From Epilithonimonas sp. JDS (GTDB lineage Bacteria > Bacteroidota > Bacteroidia > Flavobacteriales > Weeksellaceae): a stretch of DNA of 64,000 nucleotides. The notes below the pieces were generated by a model. The model saw nothing but the letters and a program-made list of their open reading frames with translations. It was not told the origin of the DNA and searched no databases. The translations under genes were made by a program, and so were the position numbers. This document shows, in pieces, positions 42,359 to 51,052 of this stretch (position 1 is its first letter; every line of letters begins with the position of its first letter). Location: contig NZ_JAJSAX010000008.1 of the NCBI RefSeq assembly GCF_021261315.1, positions 1 to 64,000 on the forward strand, written 5' to 3'.

Positions 42359-42423
42359 GCAACCCGACTTGAACGGATCCCGATGTAAAAATCGGGAGGG
42401 AACGGATGGCGGATAAAGCTGCT
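42359..42423. repeat. REP-like cruciform repeat, copy C
   Basis: GCAACCCGACTTGAACGGA, inner hairpin ATCCCGAT/ATCGGGAG, then GGAACGGATGGCGGATA-AAGCTGC. Its inner hairpin is nearly the same as in copy A and in the tRNA remnant at 92-111. Confidence 0.7.
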
Positions 42424-42444
42424 CAAATAGTACTTAAAAGTGTT

Positions 42445-43347
42445 TTATTTCCACTTACTCCATTTGGCATCATTGTCAATCGGAGCAAAAATATTCATCA
42501 AAGTCTTCAGTTCGCTGATGTTGACCGAAGCATTGTTGCCGGAATTGAAGATGTTGAAAATCTCGGTACTTTTGCTATCAATAAAAACGGTAAACGGATA
42601 ATTCATCTGGAAGTTATTCTCATAAAACTTGAGCTGCATAAGAGATTCTGCGATGGTTTTTTTCGCCGGACCTTGATCTGCTTTTGCCAAATTATCCAGA
42701 CCTGCACGGTGATAGCTGTAATAAACCGTTCGCAAAGTTGAGGTATTTTCGTTTTGCAAACCGGAGATTAGCGCGCCACGGTTTCTTTGGCTTTCGATTT
42801 GATTCCAGCCTACATAGTTTTGATTCTGAGAGTTTTGAGCGATTTTGAATGCTTTGTCAAACCACGGCTGTCCGCCTTTTAACTGAAAACTGTCGGCATC
42901 ATATCCCAAGATCACATAGATGTAGAAACTGATGACATCTGTCAAATTTTTACCTGAAAATTGTCTTTCGTTGAAAATCAGGTTCTCGTTTTCTGCGTAT
43001 TCAAAAGAAAAGCTTTTGTCATTGATGTTGATCAAAGGCGATTCATACTGAGAATTGAAAACGGGACGTGTTGCCTGCACCACAAGATTCCCTTCGAAAA
43101 CATTACCGTTACGTCCGGAAATGACCATTGCGAAGTTGCATTTGATCTTTTCGAAGTTTTGAAGTTTTTTTCCTGTCCAGCTTGTGTTGTTGATGTAATC
43201 GCGCAAAGATTTTTCCAACGTTCGGAAAACCTGCGTGTTACTTCCTGCGATCTGCTGATTGTTGATCTGCACTGTTGCCAAAAGCTCCTGCGAAAAAGCC
43301 GTTTGAGCGAAAAATAAAGCGCAGATTATATAAAGTAGTTTTTTCAT
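42445..43347 (-). CDS. DUF4835 family secreted protein (possible T9SS-associated PorD)
   Basis: A 300-residue protein with a signal peptide (MKKLLYIICALFFAQTAFSQ). The family start is ELLATVQINNQQIAGSNTQV, and the middle has QLKGGQPWFDKAFKIAQNSQ and YHRAGLD. It is found in most Bacteroidota in this neighbourhood. I recall the family being linked to T9SS under the name PorD, but cannot verify this here. It lies 93 nt after coaBC and before recN on the same strand, so it may belong to the same transcript. Confidence 0.82.
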   Translation of the reverse strand: MKKLLYIICALFFAQTAFSQELLATVQINNQQIAGSNTQVFRTLEKSLRDYINNTSWTGKKLQNFEKIKCNFAMVISGRNGNVFEGNLVVQATRPVFNSQYESPLININDKSFSFEYAENENLIFNERQFSGKNLTDVISFYIYVILGYDADSFQLKGGQPWFDKAFKIAQNSQNQNYVGWNQIESQRNRGALISGLQNENTSTLRTVYYSYHRAGLDNLAKADQGPAKKTIAESLMQLKFYENNFQMNYPFTVFIDSKSTEIFNIFNSGNNASVNISELKTLMNIFAPIDNDAKWSKWK

Positions 43348-43440
43348 CTATCAATAAAAATGTTTGTAAAAATAAGCAATCTTTGCTAAAGTTAAGAATC
43401 TAAGTATTAATAAAAATAGAACGAAAATCTACCGTTTTTC

Positions 43441-44634
43441 TTACAATTTATGCTCAATAAAATTCAGAATATCTTTCGCAACATCTTCTTTTGATTTTAA
43501 TGAAAAAGATTGTTCTTCTGTTGGTGTGAAAATTTTGATCTTGTTGGTTGCATTTGCGAATCCTGCGCCTTCATCTCGCAAAGAATTCAGGATAATCATA
43601 TCGAGATTTTTCTTGACTAATTTTCCTTTTGCATTTTCCTCTTCATTCTGCGTTTCCAAAGCAAAACCAACCAAAAATTGCCTGGACTTTCTTTCGCCCA
43701 TTGTTCTGAGAATGTCTTTGTTTTTGACTAATTCTATGGTCAATTCGTTTTCGTTTTTCTTGATTTTTTCTGTTGCTTTTACTTTCGGTGTGTAGTCTGC
43801 AACTGCAGCGCTCATTATCGCAACATCTGCGTTTTCGTAATATTTGAAAACTTCATCAAACATTTCCTGTGCCGAAGTCACTCGATGAACTGTAATATTC
43901 TTATCATCAACTTTTTGGGAAGATGGTCCGGAAATTAAGATCACTTCTGCGCCACGTTTTGCAGCTTCTTTTGCGAGATCAAATCCCATTTTTCCGGAAG
44001 AATGATTTCCGATAAATCTTACCGGATCAATATTTTCGTAAGTTGGTCCGGCTGTAATCAGAAATTTTTTACCCGCAAAATTTTGTTCAACCTCAGAAAA
44101 TTGATTTTCTAAAACTGATAAAATGGTGGAAGGTTCTGCTAATCTGCCTTGTCCAGAAAGTCCGCTTGCCAGTTCTCCGAATTCTGCCGGAATGATTTGG
44201 TGTCCAAAACCTTCAGCTGTCTGCAGATTTTTCGTAACCGTTGGATGTGAGTACATATCCAAATCCATTGCCGGAGCGATGATCACGGGACATTTTGCAG
44301 ACATATAAACGGCCATCAGGAAATTATCACAAAGTCCGTTCGTTATTTTTGCTAAAGTGTTTGCTGTGCAAGGTGCAATCAGCATCAAATCTGCCCAAAG
44401 TGCGAGTTCAACGTGGTTGTTCCAGGTTTTGTTTTCATCATAAAAATTAGTGTAGACTTTATCTCTGGAAAGCGTGGAAAGCGTGAGTGGAGACACGAAA
44501 TCTTCTGCAGATTTTGTCATTATAATTTTCACTTCAGCTCCGGATTTTATGAGATCCCGAACCAGGTAATTTATTTTGTAAGCCGCGATTCCTCCTGTGA
44601 TTCCAAGAATGATTTTTTTGCCTTGCAAGCTCAT
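43441..44634 (-). CDS. coaBC: Bifunctional phosphopantothenoylcysteine decarboxylase / phosphopantothenate-cysteine ligase
   Basis: A 397-residue fusion enzyme catalysing steps 2 and 3 of CoA synthesis. The N-terminal flavin-dependent CoaC part begins KKIILGITGGIAAYK and contains the active His region NNHVELALWADLMLIAPCTA, and the substrate clamp (PAMDLDMYSHP). The CoaB part starts near FLITAGPTYENIDPVRFIGN, with SAAVADYTPK and VGFALETQNE, ligase motifs. The length matches the family. Downstream neighbours are DUF4835 and recN; rpoZ upstream has its own terminator. Confidence 0.96.
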   Translation of the reverse strand: MSLQGKKIILGITGGIAAYKINYLVRDLIKSGAEVKIIMTKSAEDFVSPLTLSTLSRDKVYTNFYDENKTWNNHVELALWADLMLIAPCTANTLAKITNGLCDNFLMAVYMSAKCPVIIAPAMDLDMYSHPTVTKNLQTAEGFGHQIIPAEFGELASGLSGQGRLAEPSTILSVLENQFSEVEQNFAGKKFLITAGPTYENIDPVRFIGNHSSGKMGFDLAKEAAKRGAEVILISGPSSQKVDDKNITVHRVTSAQEMFDEVFKYYENADVAIMSAAVADYTPKVKATEKIKKNENELTIELVKNKDILRTMGERKSRQFLVGFALETQNEEENAKGKLVKKNLDMIILNSLRDEGAGFANATNKIKIFTPTEEQSFSLKSKEDVAKDILNFIEHKL

Positions 44635-44772
44635 TTTGCTTTGATTTTTATTAGCGAAAGTATTAAATTAAACCCAAAGTTTTCTATTCTTTCTTCTGAT
44701 TTATCTAGAGAGCGAAGTTTAATCAAGTAAAATTGATTTGAAGTTGCTGGATTTCAAATTTATAATAACAAA

Positions 44773-44812
44773 AAAACCGTCAGATTGAAGGTGAGTTCAA
44801 AGCGACGGTTTT
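44773..44812 (-). terminator. Terminator after rpoZ
   Basis: Stem AAAACCGTC/GACGGTTTT with a 22-nt interior, and a T run on the minus strand. It sits 22 nt after the rpoZ stop and insulates coaBC. Confidence 0.75.
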
Positions 44813-44833
44813 ATATTTTTAAATCTGAAAGAT

Positions 44834-45157
44834 TTAGTTTTTTTCTTCAGTTTTTCTGTGGTAGATCTCATCATCCAGCCATTCTCTGATAGCAATAGAT
44901 GTTGGCTTTGGCATTTTTTCGTAATGCTTGGAGATCTCAATTTGCTCTCTGTTTTCGAAAACTTCTTCCAAAGTAGAATTGTGAACAGCAAATTCATCTA
45001 GTTTTCCGTGCAATTCTGTACGGATTTCTCCATTGATTTGCTCAGCTCTTTTACCCATAATCACGATCGCTTCGTAGATGCTGGCTACTTTTGCTTCGAT
45101 TTTATCTTTGTCGTAAGTGATGGTGCTTACTTCTGCTTTTGTATCTTTAAGGCTCAT
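44834..45157 (-). CDS. rpoZ: RNA polymerase subunit omega (Bacteroidota type)
   Basis: A 107-residue protein. The omega core is IYEAIVIMGKRAEQINGEI (about 28-46), the conserved helix that clamps the beta-prime C-terminus. The C-terminal half with KPTSIAIREWLDDEIYHR is the Bacteroidota extension. It lies between bamD and coaBC in the order conserved across Flavobacteriia. CAAATATA (45179-45186 on plus) reads TATATTTG on the minus strand, a -7 box 22 nt before the ATG. Confidence 0.88.
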   Translation of the reverse strand: MSLKDTKAEVSTITYDKDKIEAKVASIYEAIVIMGKRAEQINGEIRTELHGKLDEFAVHNSTLEEVFENREQIEISKHYEKMPKPTSIAIREWLDDEIYHRKTEEKN

Positions 45158-45190
45158 TGGACGAATTGTTTAGGGTTGCAAATATACTAA

Positions 45191-46183
45191 TTATCTTTTA
45201 AACTTGAAAGTAGCTTGTGGTTCCGGCGAATTTACCTTTGCACTGTCTCTCCTGGCCTGGTCTGCAGAGTTTTCAATTTTCGCCTGATTTTTTTCCTGCT
45301 CCAATTCTTTTTTCTCGTTTTCTTTGGCTTCAGCATTTTTCACCTTTGCATCATATTCCGCTTTTCTTTTTTCAACTTCTACCTGCAGTGCGGCGAATTT
45401 TACTTTCTCAGCTTCCAGTTTGGCGTTAAGTTCATCTGCTGTTTTGGAGTATTCAGAGTTTGGAAGTTCGGCAGAAATTCTTCTCGTATAAGCTGCAGCA
45501 TTATCCAGTCTTTCTTTTTTCAGATCGTAAATAGAATTGACAGCCAATTCATATTTAGACTTCATAATAATATCGTAGATTTTTGGTCTCAGCTTGGTTG
45601 CCGGGAAATCTTCCAAAACGTTTTCAAAAGTCACCGCAGCAGCTTTGTACTCGCCCATTTTGTAGTATTGCTTAGCATTTTCAAACGCTTTGAACTCCAA
45701 TTTGTAAGCTAACTCATCAACCAATTGGGTAATGTTTTTGGAACGCTCTGAATCCGGATATTCATTCAGAAAATTCTGTAGTTCTGTAATCGCAGATTCT
45801 GTGTTGCTTTGATCTAAGTTATATTGCAAAGATCCTTCATAATAACAAAGCGCTGAAAGATAAGCCGCTTCCTCCTTTCTTGGATCCTGAGGAAAACTGA
45901 TCACAAAATTCTTAAACTGATTGGCCGCTAATCTGTAATTTTTATCATAATAATTGGCATAAGCCGAATTGAAAACAACATTGGGTGCATCATCAGTTCC
46001 GGCTACCAGATTTGGCAATCTGTCATACAAAGCAAGCGCATCTGCCCATTTTTTCTTTGCGAATTTTTCATTAGCAACTTTTAAGATAAAATCTTTGTCT
46101 GCACTCTTCATAGCCTGATCCATTTCTGTTTTGCAAGACAGCAAAATCACAGACAACACTAATAAACTAATATATTTCTTCAT
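45191..46183 (-). CDS. bamD: Outer membrane assembly lipoprotein BamD
   Basis: A 330-residue lipoprotein; the lipobox is ILLSC with Cys17. Five TPR-like repeats cover about 30-240 (KKWADALALYDRLPNL, NYRLAANQFKNFVISFP, ESAITELQNFLNEYP, GEYKAAAVTFENVLEDFP). BamD binds BamA and the C-termini of beta-barrel clients at the periplasmic face of the outer membrane. After about 245 a highly charged coiled coil (VEKRKAEYDAKVKNAEAKEN and on) extends the protein beyond E. coli BamD, as in other Flavobacteriia. It is upstream of rpoZ with a 33-nt gap. CAAAAATA at 46229-46236 gives a possible -7 box. Confidence 0.92.
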   Translation of the reverse strand: MKKYISLLVLSVILLSCKTEMDQAMKSADKDFILKVANEKFAKKKWADALALYDRLPNLVAGTDDAPNVVFNSAYANYYDKNYRLAANQFKNFVISFPQDPRKEEAAYLSALCYYEGSLQYNLDQSNTESAITELQNFLNEYPDSERSKNITQLVDELAYKLEFKAFENAKQYYKMGEYKAAAVTFENVLEDFPATKLRPKIYDIIMKSKYELAVNSIYDLKKERLDNAAAYTRRISAELPNSEYSKTADELNAKLEAEKVKFAALQVEVEKRKAEYDAKVKNAEAKENEKKELEQEKNQAKIENSADQARRDSAKVNSPEPQATFKFKR

Positions 46184-46344
46184 AATTCCCGCCAGAATAA
46201 ATCTGTCACTTGATTGTAATTAATTTGCAAAAATAAAACTTTTTTCTGCAATAGTTTTTTTTTATGAAAGATTAACGTTTTATTTGCTTTCAAGTCATTC
46301 TTCAACTATAAGATCAGGCTGTCTAGAGAAAAAATTAAAATCAA

Positions 46345-47367
46345 ATGAAAAAAACACTTTTTTTAATCCTGCTTCCAATATTTTTTGCTGCTCAGAAATC
46401 AGTTAAAGAAATCAAACTGGATGTTCCGATTCGAGATTATTACGGTGCATCTACACTCAAAGTGATTGATGAGAGAAAGGATAGCAATATTGGAAGTCTA
46501 GTTTATAAAGGAAAAACCTACAGCTTTGGCTTTCCTAAAGGTACTGCAACTGAGAATATTGAAGATTGGTTTTCTAAACAAAATAAAAAGAAAGGCGGAA
46601 GAGAATTGATCTTGTTGATTCAGGATTTGAATGTCTACAATTCATTGGGAGTCAATACAAACTATTGCAAACTAAAAGTGAAACTCACAACATTCCTCAA
46701 ACAGGATTCAAAATATTATGCTCTAAAAAGATATGAGGACATCCTTACTTTTAATCCCAAAGAAGCAAGCGGAATCCCTACAACTTTATCAAAAGGGATT
46801 GAGAAAATCTTACAGCATATTATTTCAAAATCTTTTAAAGAAGAGCCTTCACAGATCGCTTTGGCAGAAAATGAATTGTCTGGATATTATAATATTTTGC
46901 TCGAAAAACAAAATGCCTTTGCTGCAAAATCCCTCAAAAATGGTGTTTACGGGGATTTTGAAAAATTCTATAGTCAGGATGTATTACGATACAGAATTGT
47001 AAAGGATGAAAAAGGAAATGTAGTAAAAGCCGAAAATCCTGATAATTTGGAAGAGAAATTACGCGCTCCCAAGATTTTTGCTTATGTAGAAAATGGTATT
47101 GCATATCACAACACGTTGGAAGGATTTATTCCTCTTAATAAAAATGACGGCGGGTTTTACATAGATTCTAATAGAGATTTGATATATCCGTCTAGCGGAA
47201 ATACTTTTGGACTTGTTGGAGCCTTGTTCGGAGGAATCGTGGGTGGCGTGATCGGCGGTACAATTGATGCGATCAAAGCGAATTCAAAATTCAACAAAGC
47301 TAAAACCGAAAAGAGAGAAAAAGTGTATATCGATTTTATGAACGGACAGTATATTTTCCGAGATTAG
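46345..47367 (+). CDS. Secreted protein of unknown function with C-terminal glycine zipper
   Basis: A 340-residue protein with a signal peptide (MKKTLFLILLPIFFAAQ). The middle has no motif I recognise. Near the C-terminus is GLVGALFGGIVGGVIGGTID (about 296-315), a glycine-zipper-like hydrophobic helix that may insert into a membrane or pack in an oligomer. Paralogous proteins of this style are common in Chryseobacterium. It is transcribed alone. A weak hairpin (ACTGT-T5-ACAGT then T7) before lepA may terminate it. Confidence 0.6.
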   Translation: MKKTLFLILLPIFFAAQKSVKEIKLDVPIRDYYGASTLKVIDERKDSNIGSLVYKGKTYSFGFPKGTATENIEDWFSKQNKKKGGRELILLIQDLNVYNSLGVNTNYCKLKVKLTTFLKQDSKYYALKRYEDILTFNPKEASGIPTTLSKGIEKILQHIISKSFKEEPSQIALAENELSGYYNILLEKQNAFAAKSLKNGVYGDFEKFYSQDVLRYRIVKDEKGNVVKAENPDNLEEKLRAPKIFAYVENGIAYHNTLEGFIPLNKNDGGFYIDSNRDLIYPSSGNTFGLVGALFGGIVGGVIGGTIDAIKANSKFNKAKTEKREKVYIDFMNGQYIFRD

Positions 47368-47409
47368 AAACTGAGTCATATTAAAACTGTTTTTTACAGT
47401 CTGTTTTTT

Positions 47410-47417
47410 TATCTTTG
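47410..47417 (+). promoter_or_regulatory. Candidate -7 box of lepA
   Basis: TATCTTTG fits TAnnTTTG, 19 nt before the ATG. No clear -33 box. Confidence 0.45.
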
Positions 47418-47436
47418 CAAACTACAAGAATTTTAA

Positions 47437-49233
47437 ATGAAAAACATCAGGAATTTCTGCATCATTGCACATATCGATCACGGTAAAAGTACATTGGCAG
47501 ATCGTCTTTTAGAATATACCAACACCGTAACACAAAGAGAGTTGCAATCGCAAACCTTGGATGATATGGATTTGGAAAAAGAACGCGGTATTACCATCAA
47601 GTCTCACGCAATCCAAATGGATTATGAGCTGAATGGTGAAAAATATATTTTAAACCTTATCGATACGCCAGGACACGTAGATTTTTCTTACGAAGTTTCC
47701 CGTTCCATCGCGGCTTGCGAAGGTGCATTATTGATTGTCGATGCAGCGCAAAGTATTCAGGCGCAGACCATCAGTAATTTGTATCTGGCTTTAGAAAACG
47801 ATTTGGAAATTATTCCAATCCTTAATAAAATCGATCTTCCATCAGCCAATCCGGAAGAAGTGACCGATGAGATCATGGGACTTCTAGGTTGTAAATATGA
47901 AGACGTTCTAAGAGTTTCAGGGAAGACAGGTGAAGGTGTTCACGAATTACTTGAGCAAATTGTCAAAAGAGTTCCGCCACCAGTTGGTGACCCGAAAGCA
48001 CCACTTCAGGCATTGATCTTTGATTCTGTTTACAATCCTTTCCGAGGAATTGAAGCCTATTTCAAAGTTGTGAACGGAAGTATTTCCAAAAACGAAAAAA
48101 TCAAATTCTTCGCTACAGGAAAAGAATATGGCGCAGACGAAGTTGGAACTTTAAAACTAAAACAGCTTCCAAAGAAAACCATCGAATGTGGCGATGTAGG
48201 TTACATCATTTCCGGGATAAAAGATGCCCGTGAAGTAAAAGTTGGTGATACGATTACATCTTTTGTGAATCCTGCATCAGAAGCCATCGACGGATTCGAA
48301 GAGGTAAAACCAATGGTTTTTGCCGGAATCTATCCAATTGAATCTGAGGATTTTGAGGAGTTGAGGTTTTCATTAGAAAAATTAAGACTGAATGACGCTT
48401 CCCTGGTTTTCGAGCCGGAAAGTTCTGCAGCACTTGGTTTTGGTTTCCGTTGCGGATTCCTGGGAATGTTGCATATGGAAATCGTTCAGGAACGTCTCGA
48501 CCGCGAATTTAATATGGATGTGATCACAACGGTTCCCAACGTTTCGTACCACGGTTTCTCCAAAAAAGAACCAGACACACCGATCTTGATCAACAACCCA
48601 TCCGAAATGATCGACCCGAATCTTTTGGACAGAGTTGAGGAACCTTATATTAAAGCTTCTATCATTACAAAATCTGATTTCGTAGGCGGTGTAATGACAC
48701 TTTGTATCGAGAAAAGAGGCGAGATTGTCAACCAAAGTTATTTGACGGCGGACAGAGTAGAATTAACTTTTAATATGCCTTTGGCAGAAGTGGTTTTCGA
48801 TTTTTATGACCGACTAAAATCTATCTCCAAAGGTTACGCTTCTTTCGATTATTCTCCGATTGGGATGCGTGCTTCTAAGTTGGTGAAAATGGATATTTTG
48901 ATCAATGGCGATATGGTGGATGCTTTATCCTCATTGATCCACGATAGCAATGCGTTCTACATCGGAAAAAGAATGTGTGAAAAATTGCGCGAATTGATTC
49001 CGAGACAACAGTTCGATATCGCTGTTCAGGCGGCTTTGGGAGCGAAAGTTATCGCCAGGGAAACCATCAAAGCTTTGAGAAAAGACGTTACAGCAAAATG
49101 TTACGGAGGTGATATTTCCAGAAAACGTAAACTTCTTGAGAAACAAAAAGAAGGTAAGAAAAAAATGAAGCAAATTGGTAGAGTAGAAGTTCCGCAGTCA
49201 GCGTTTATGGCTGTTTTGAAGTTGAATGATTAA
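47437..49233 (+). CDS. lepA: Elongation factor 4 (LepA)
   Basis: A 598-residue ribosomal GTPase. G1 is AHIDHGKST at 11-19, then G2 RGITI, G3 DTPGHVDF and G4 NKID. The EF4-specific C-terminal domain includes DLLSGGE-like regions in variant form and ends with [20 protein letters not shown]. LepA back-translocates or helps biogenesis of ribosomes under ionic stress. The length is normal. A low-GC gene pair (HipA-like kinase and HIRAN protein) follows 27 nt later. Confidence 0.96.
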   Translation: MKNIRNFCIIAHIDHGKSTLADRLLEYTNTVTQRELQSQTLDDMDLEKERGITIKSHAIQMDYELNGEKYILNLIDTPGHVDFSYEVSRSIAACEGALLIVDAAQSIQAQTISNLYLALENDLEIIPILNKIDLPSANPEEVTDEIMGLLGCKYEDVLRVSGKTGEGVHELLEQIVKRVPPPVGDPKAPLQALIFDSVYNPFRGIEAYFKVVNGSISKNEKIKFFATGKEYGADEVGTLKLKQLPKKTIECGDVGYIISGIKDAREVKVGDTITSFVNPASEAIDGFEEVKPMVFAGIYPIESEDFEELRFSLEKLRLNDASLVFEPESSAALGFGFRCGFLGMLHMEIVQERLDREFNMDVITTVPNVSYHGFSKKEPDTPILINNPSEMIDPNLLDRVEEPYIKASIITKSDFVGGVMTLCIEKRGEIVNQSYLTADRVELTFNMPLAEVVFDFYDRLKSISKGYASFDYSPIGMRASKLVKMDILINGDMVDALSSLIHDSNAFYIGKRMCEKLRELIPRQQFDIAVQAALGAKVIARETIKALRKDVTAKCYGGDISRKRKLLEKQKEGKKKMKQIGRVEVPQSAFMAVLKLND

Positions 49234-49260
49234 CTCAGAACTAATTAAATTTATCCAAAA

Positions 49261-50318
49261 ATGGAAGAACTAATTCCTTCTTTTACAAATGTCACAATAT
49301 GGCAAAAAAGGAATTTTGTTAATACTGGTGGTACTAGAGCTAAATTTATCTCGTTAAATGATAATGAAGAAATTTTTTATTTTAAGGGTTCAAAGGAAGC
49401 TCCTGATGGAAGTATAAGATATCCTTTGGAATTTTGGTCTGAAATAATATCCTCTAAGATTGGTCAACTATTGGGCTTTAATATGCTTGACTATAATATT
49501 GGTTATGACTCTAATCATATTCAAAAAATTGGTTGTTTATCAAAATCAATGATTGATGAAAAACAAGAAAGGCTTACAGAAGGAATTACTTATTTGAAAG
49601 GATACTCTCCAAACTATGATCCTGCCAATGATAGAAAAGTTATACATTTCAGTTTATTAATAGAGCTTTAATTCATCATAAAATTGATGTACATCTTCCT
49701 TCTTTAATTGATGTAATTATATTCGACTGTATTATTGGAAATTCTGATCGCCATCAAGAGAATTGGGGATTTGTAAGAGAATATATAGAAATTCCTATTA
49801 GTAATAAAAATCTCAAAAAATTGCAAAACGGAGAAGATTTAAATTTTATAGAAAAGTTTAAAACATTCTTTACTAATAGAAAGATAGAACAAAGGAGAAA
49901 GAACATTAGTATAATTAGAGTTAATATTAATAATAGCACTAAATTTTCTCCTATTTATGATTCTGGTTGTTGCCTCGCAAGAGAAAAAACTGATGAGGAA
50001 ATTATTAAAATGAATAATGATGATTTGCTTATAGAAAAATATGTCATTAAAGGGAAATCAGAGATTCATTGGGAAGGAAATAAAATAAATCATTTTCAAC
50101 TTATACAAAATTTATTACCCTTGCATCAGGAAACAATTGAAAATAGATTCAAAGTTATTAGAAATAGATATAATATAGAAAAATTAAAAACACTAATAAA
50201 TAAAATAGACAATAGTTTGCCTGATTTTTGTTATGACTATAAATTAACGAAAGACAGGAAAGAGGTAATTGTAAAAATTGTAGATTTACGTATTCAAAAA
50301 CTGCTCTCTTTATTATGA
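49261..50318 (+). pseudogene. HipA-like Ser/Thr kinase gene interrupted by a frameshift
   Basis: Two frames make one kinase of about 352 residues. Frame 1 (49261-49671) holds the Gly-rich loop VNTGGTRAKF, the lysine strand EIFYFKGS and the acidic helix LEFWSEIISSKIGQLLG. Frame 2 (open from about 49645 to 50318) continues FINRALIHHKIDVHLPSLID, with catalytic loop GNSDRHQENWGF and metal-binding SPIYDSGCCLARE. The shift is near CATTTCAG (49645-49652), where one extra T joins the frames. All kinase motifs are otherwise intact. The sequence is far richer in A/T than lepA or the M14 gene, suggesting transfer. The stop overlaps the next ATG (ATGA). Confidence 0.8.
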
Positions 50319-50974
50319 AAAAGTCAATTAAAAATATATATCTAACTTGGAGAACAGGTAAGGGAGGTAGTAGAATTCCTGTAGGAAGAATTAAAAAAAA
50401 TTCTTCGGAAGGAGTTGTATTTAATTATCTTAAAAAAGGAGTTGAAGAAGCTAAAAAAAATGGATTTCTTCTTTTTGAAGGTTTCCCTGATATAAATAAG
50501 GTTTATGAATCAAACGTTTTAGATATTTTTGGTCACAGATTAATTAAAAATGAGAGAAATGATTCAAAATATTTCTATGATTTTTGGATGATTGAACCAA
50601 ATAAGAGAGATGATACCTACTATTTATTGGCTATGACTCAAGGACTTGTTCCAACAGATAATTTTGAATTTTTAGCAGACTTCTATCCTAGGAAAAGTCT
50701 TTGTTTTATTACTGAAATTTCAGGTTTATCCACAACTAAAATTGAAAGTAGTTTAATAAATGAAGGAGATATTTTAAAATCTGTTTTAGAAAAAGACAAT
50801 GCTTATGATCAATATGCTGTTGCTTTGTATAAAGACGAAGTTAAATTGGGATATGTAAAATTGATTAATAGCAGAGTTTTTTATCACACTAAATATAAAC
50901 CTAAGGTAATAGTACACTCAATTGAGAAAAATGGGGTTTTAAAAAAGGTTTTTATAAAAGTTACTTTCGAATAA
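50315..50974 (+). CDS. HIRAN-domain protein with HipA-N/HipS-like N-terminus
   Basis: A 219-residue protein coupled to the kinase by a 4-nt overlap. Residues 1-125 (NIYLTWRTGKGGSRIPVGRI, GFLLFEGFPDINKVYESNVL, IFGHRLI) resemble the N-terminal subdomain that in HipA covers the kinase, and that is a separate antitoxin (HipS) in HipBST. Residues about 132-190 (ISGLSTTKIESSLINEGDIL, DNAYDQYAVALYKDEVKLGY) form a HIRAN domain, which binds DNA 3' ends or stalled forks in other proteins. No helix-turn-helix protein accompanies them. The domain calls are from motif recall. Confidence 0.72.
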   Translation: MKKSIKNIYLTWRTGKGGSRIPVGRIKKNSSEGVVFNYLKKGVEEAKKNGFLLFEGFPDINKVYESNVLDIFGHRLIKNERNDSKYFYDFWMIEPNKRDDTYYLLAMTQGLVPTDNFEFLADFYPRKSLCFITEISGLSTTKIESSLINEGDILKSVLEKDNAYDQYAVALYKDEVKLGYVKLINSRVFYHTKYKPKVIVHSIEKNGVLKKVFIKVTFE

Positions 50975-50994
50975 TTAAATTTTTAAACTCATAA

Positions 50995-51026
50995 ATATAA
51001 TCCACAGAAAATTCTGTGGATTATAT
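50995..51026. terminator. Perfect 15-bp hairpin after the kinase/HIRAN pair
   Basis: ATATAATCCACAGAA and TTCTGTGGATTATAT pair around a 2-nt AA centre, so the real loop is larger. ATTTTC follows. It is likely a transcription terminator for the pair. Confidence 0.7.
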
Positions 51027-51040
51027 ATTTTCGAGTTCTC

Positions 51041-51048
51041 TACATTTG
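51041..51048 (+). promoter_or_regulatory. Candidate -7 box of the M14 gene
   Basis: TACATTTG ends 4 nt before the ATG, which predicts a leaderless or nearly leaderless transcript. Confidence 0.4.
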
Positions 51049-51052
51049 CATT

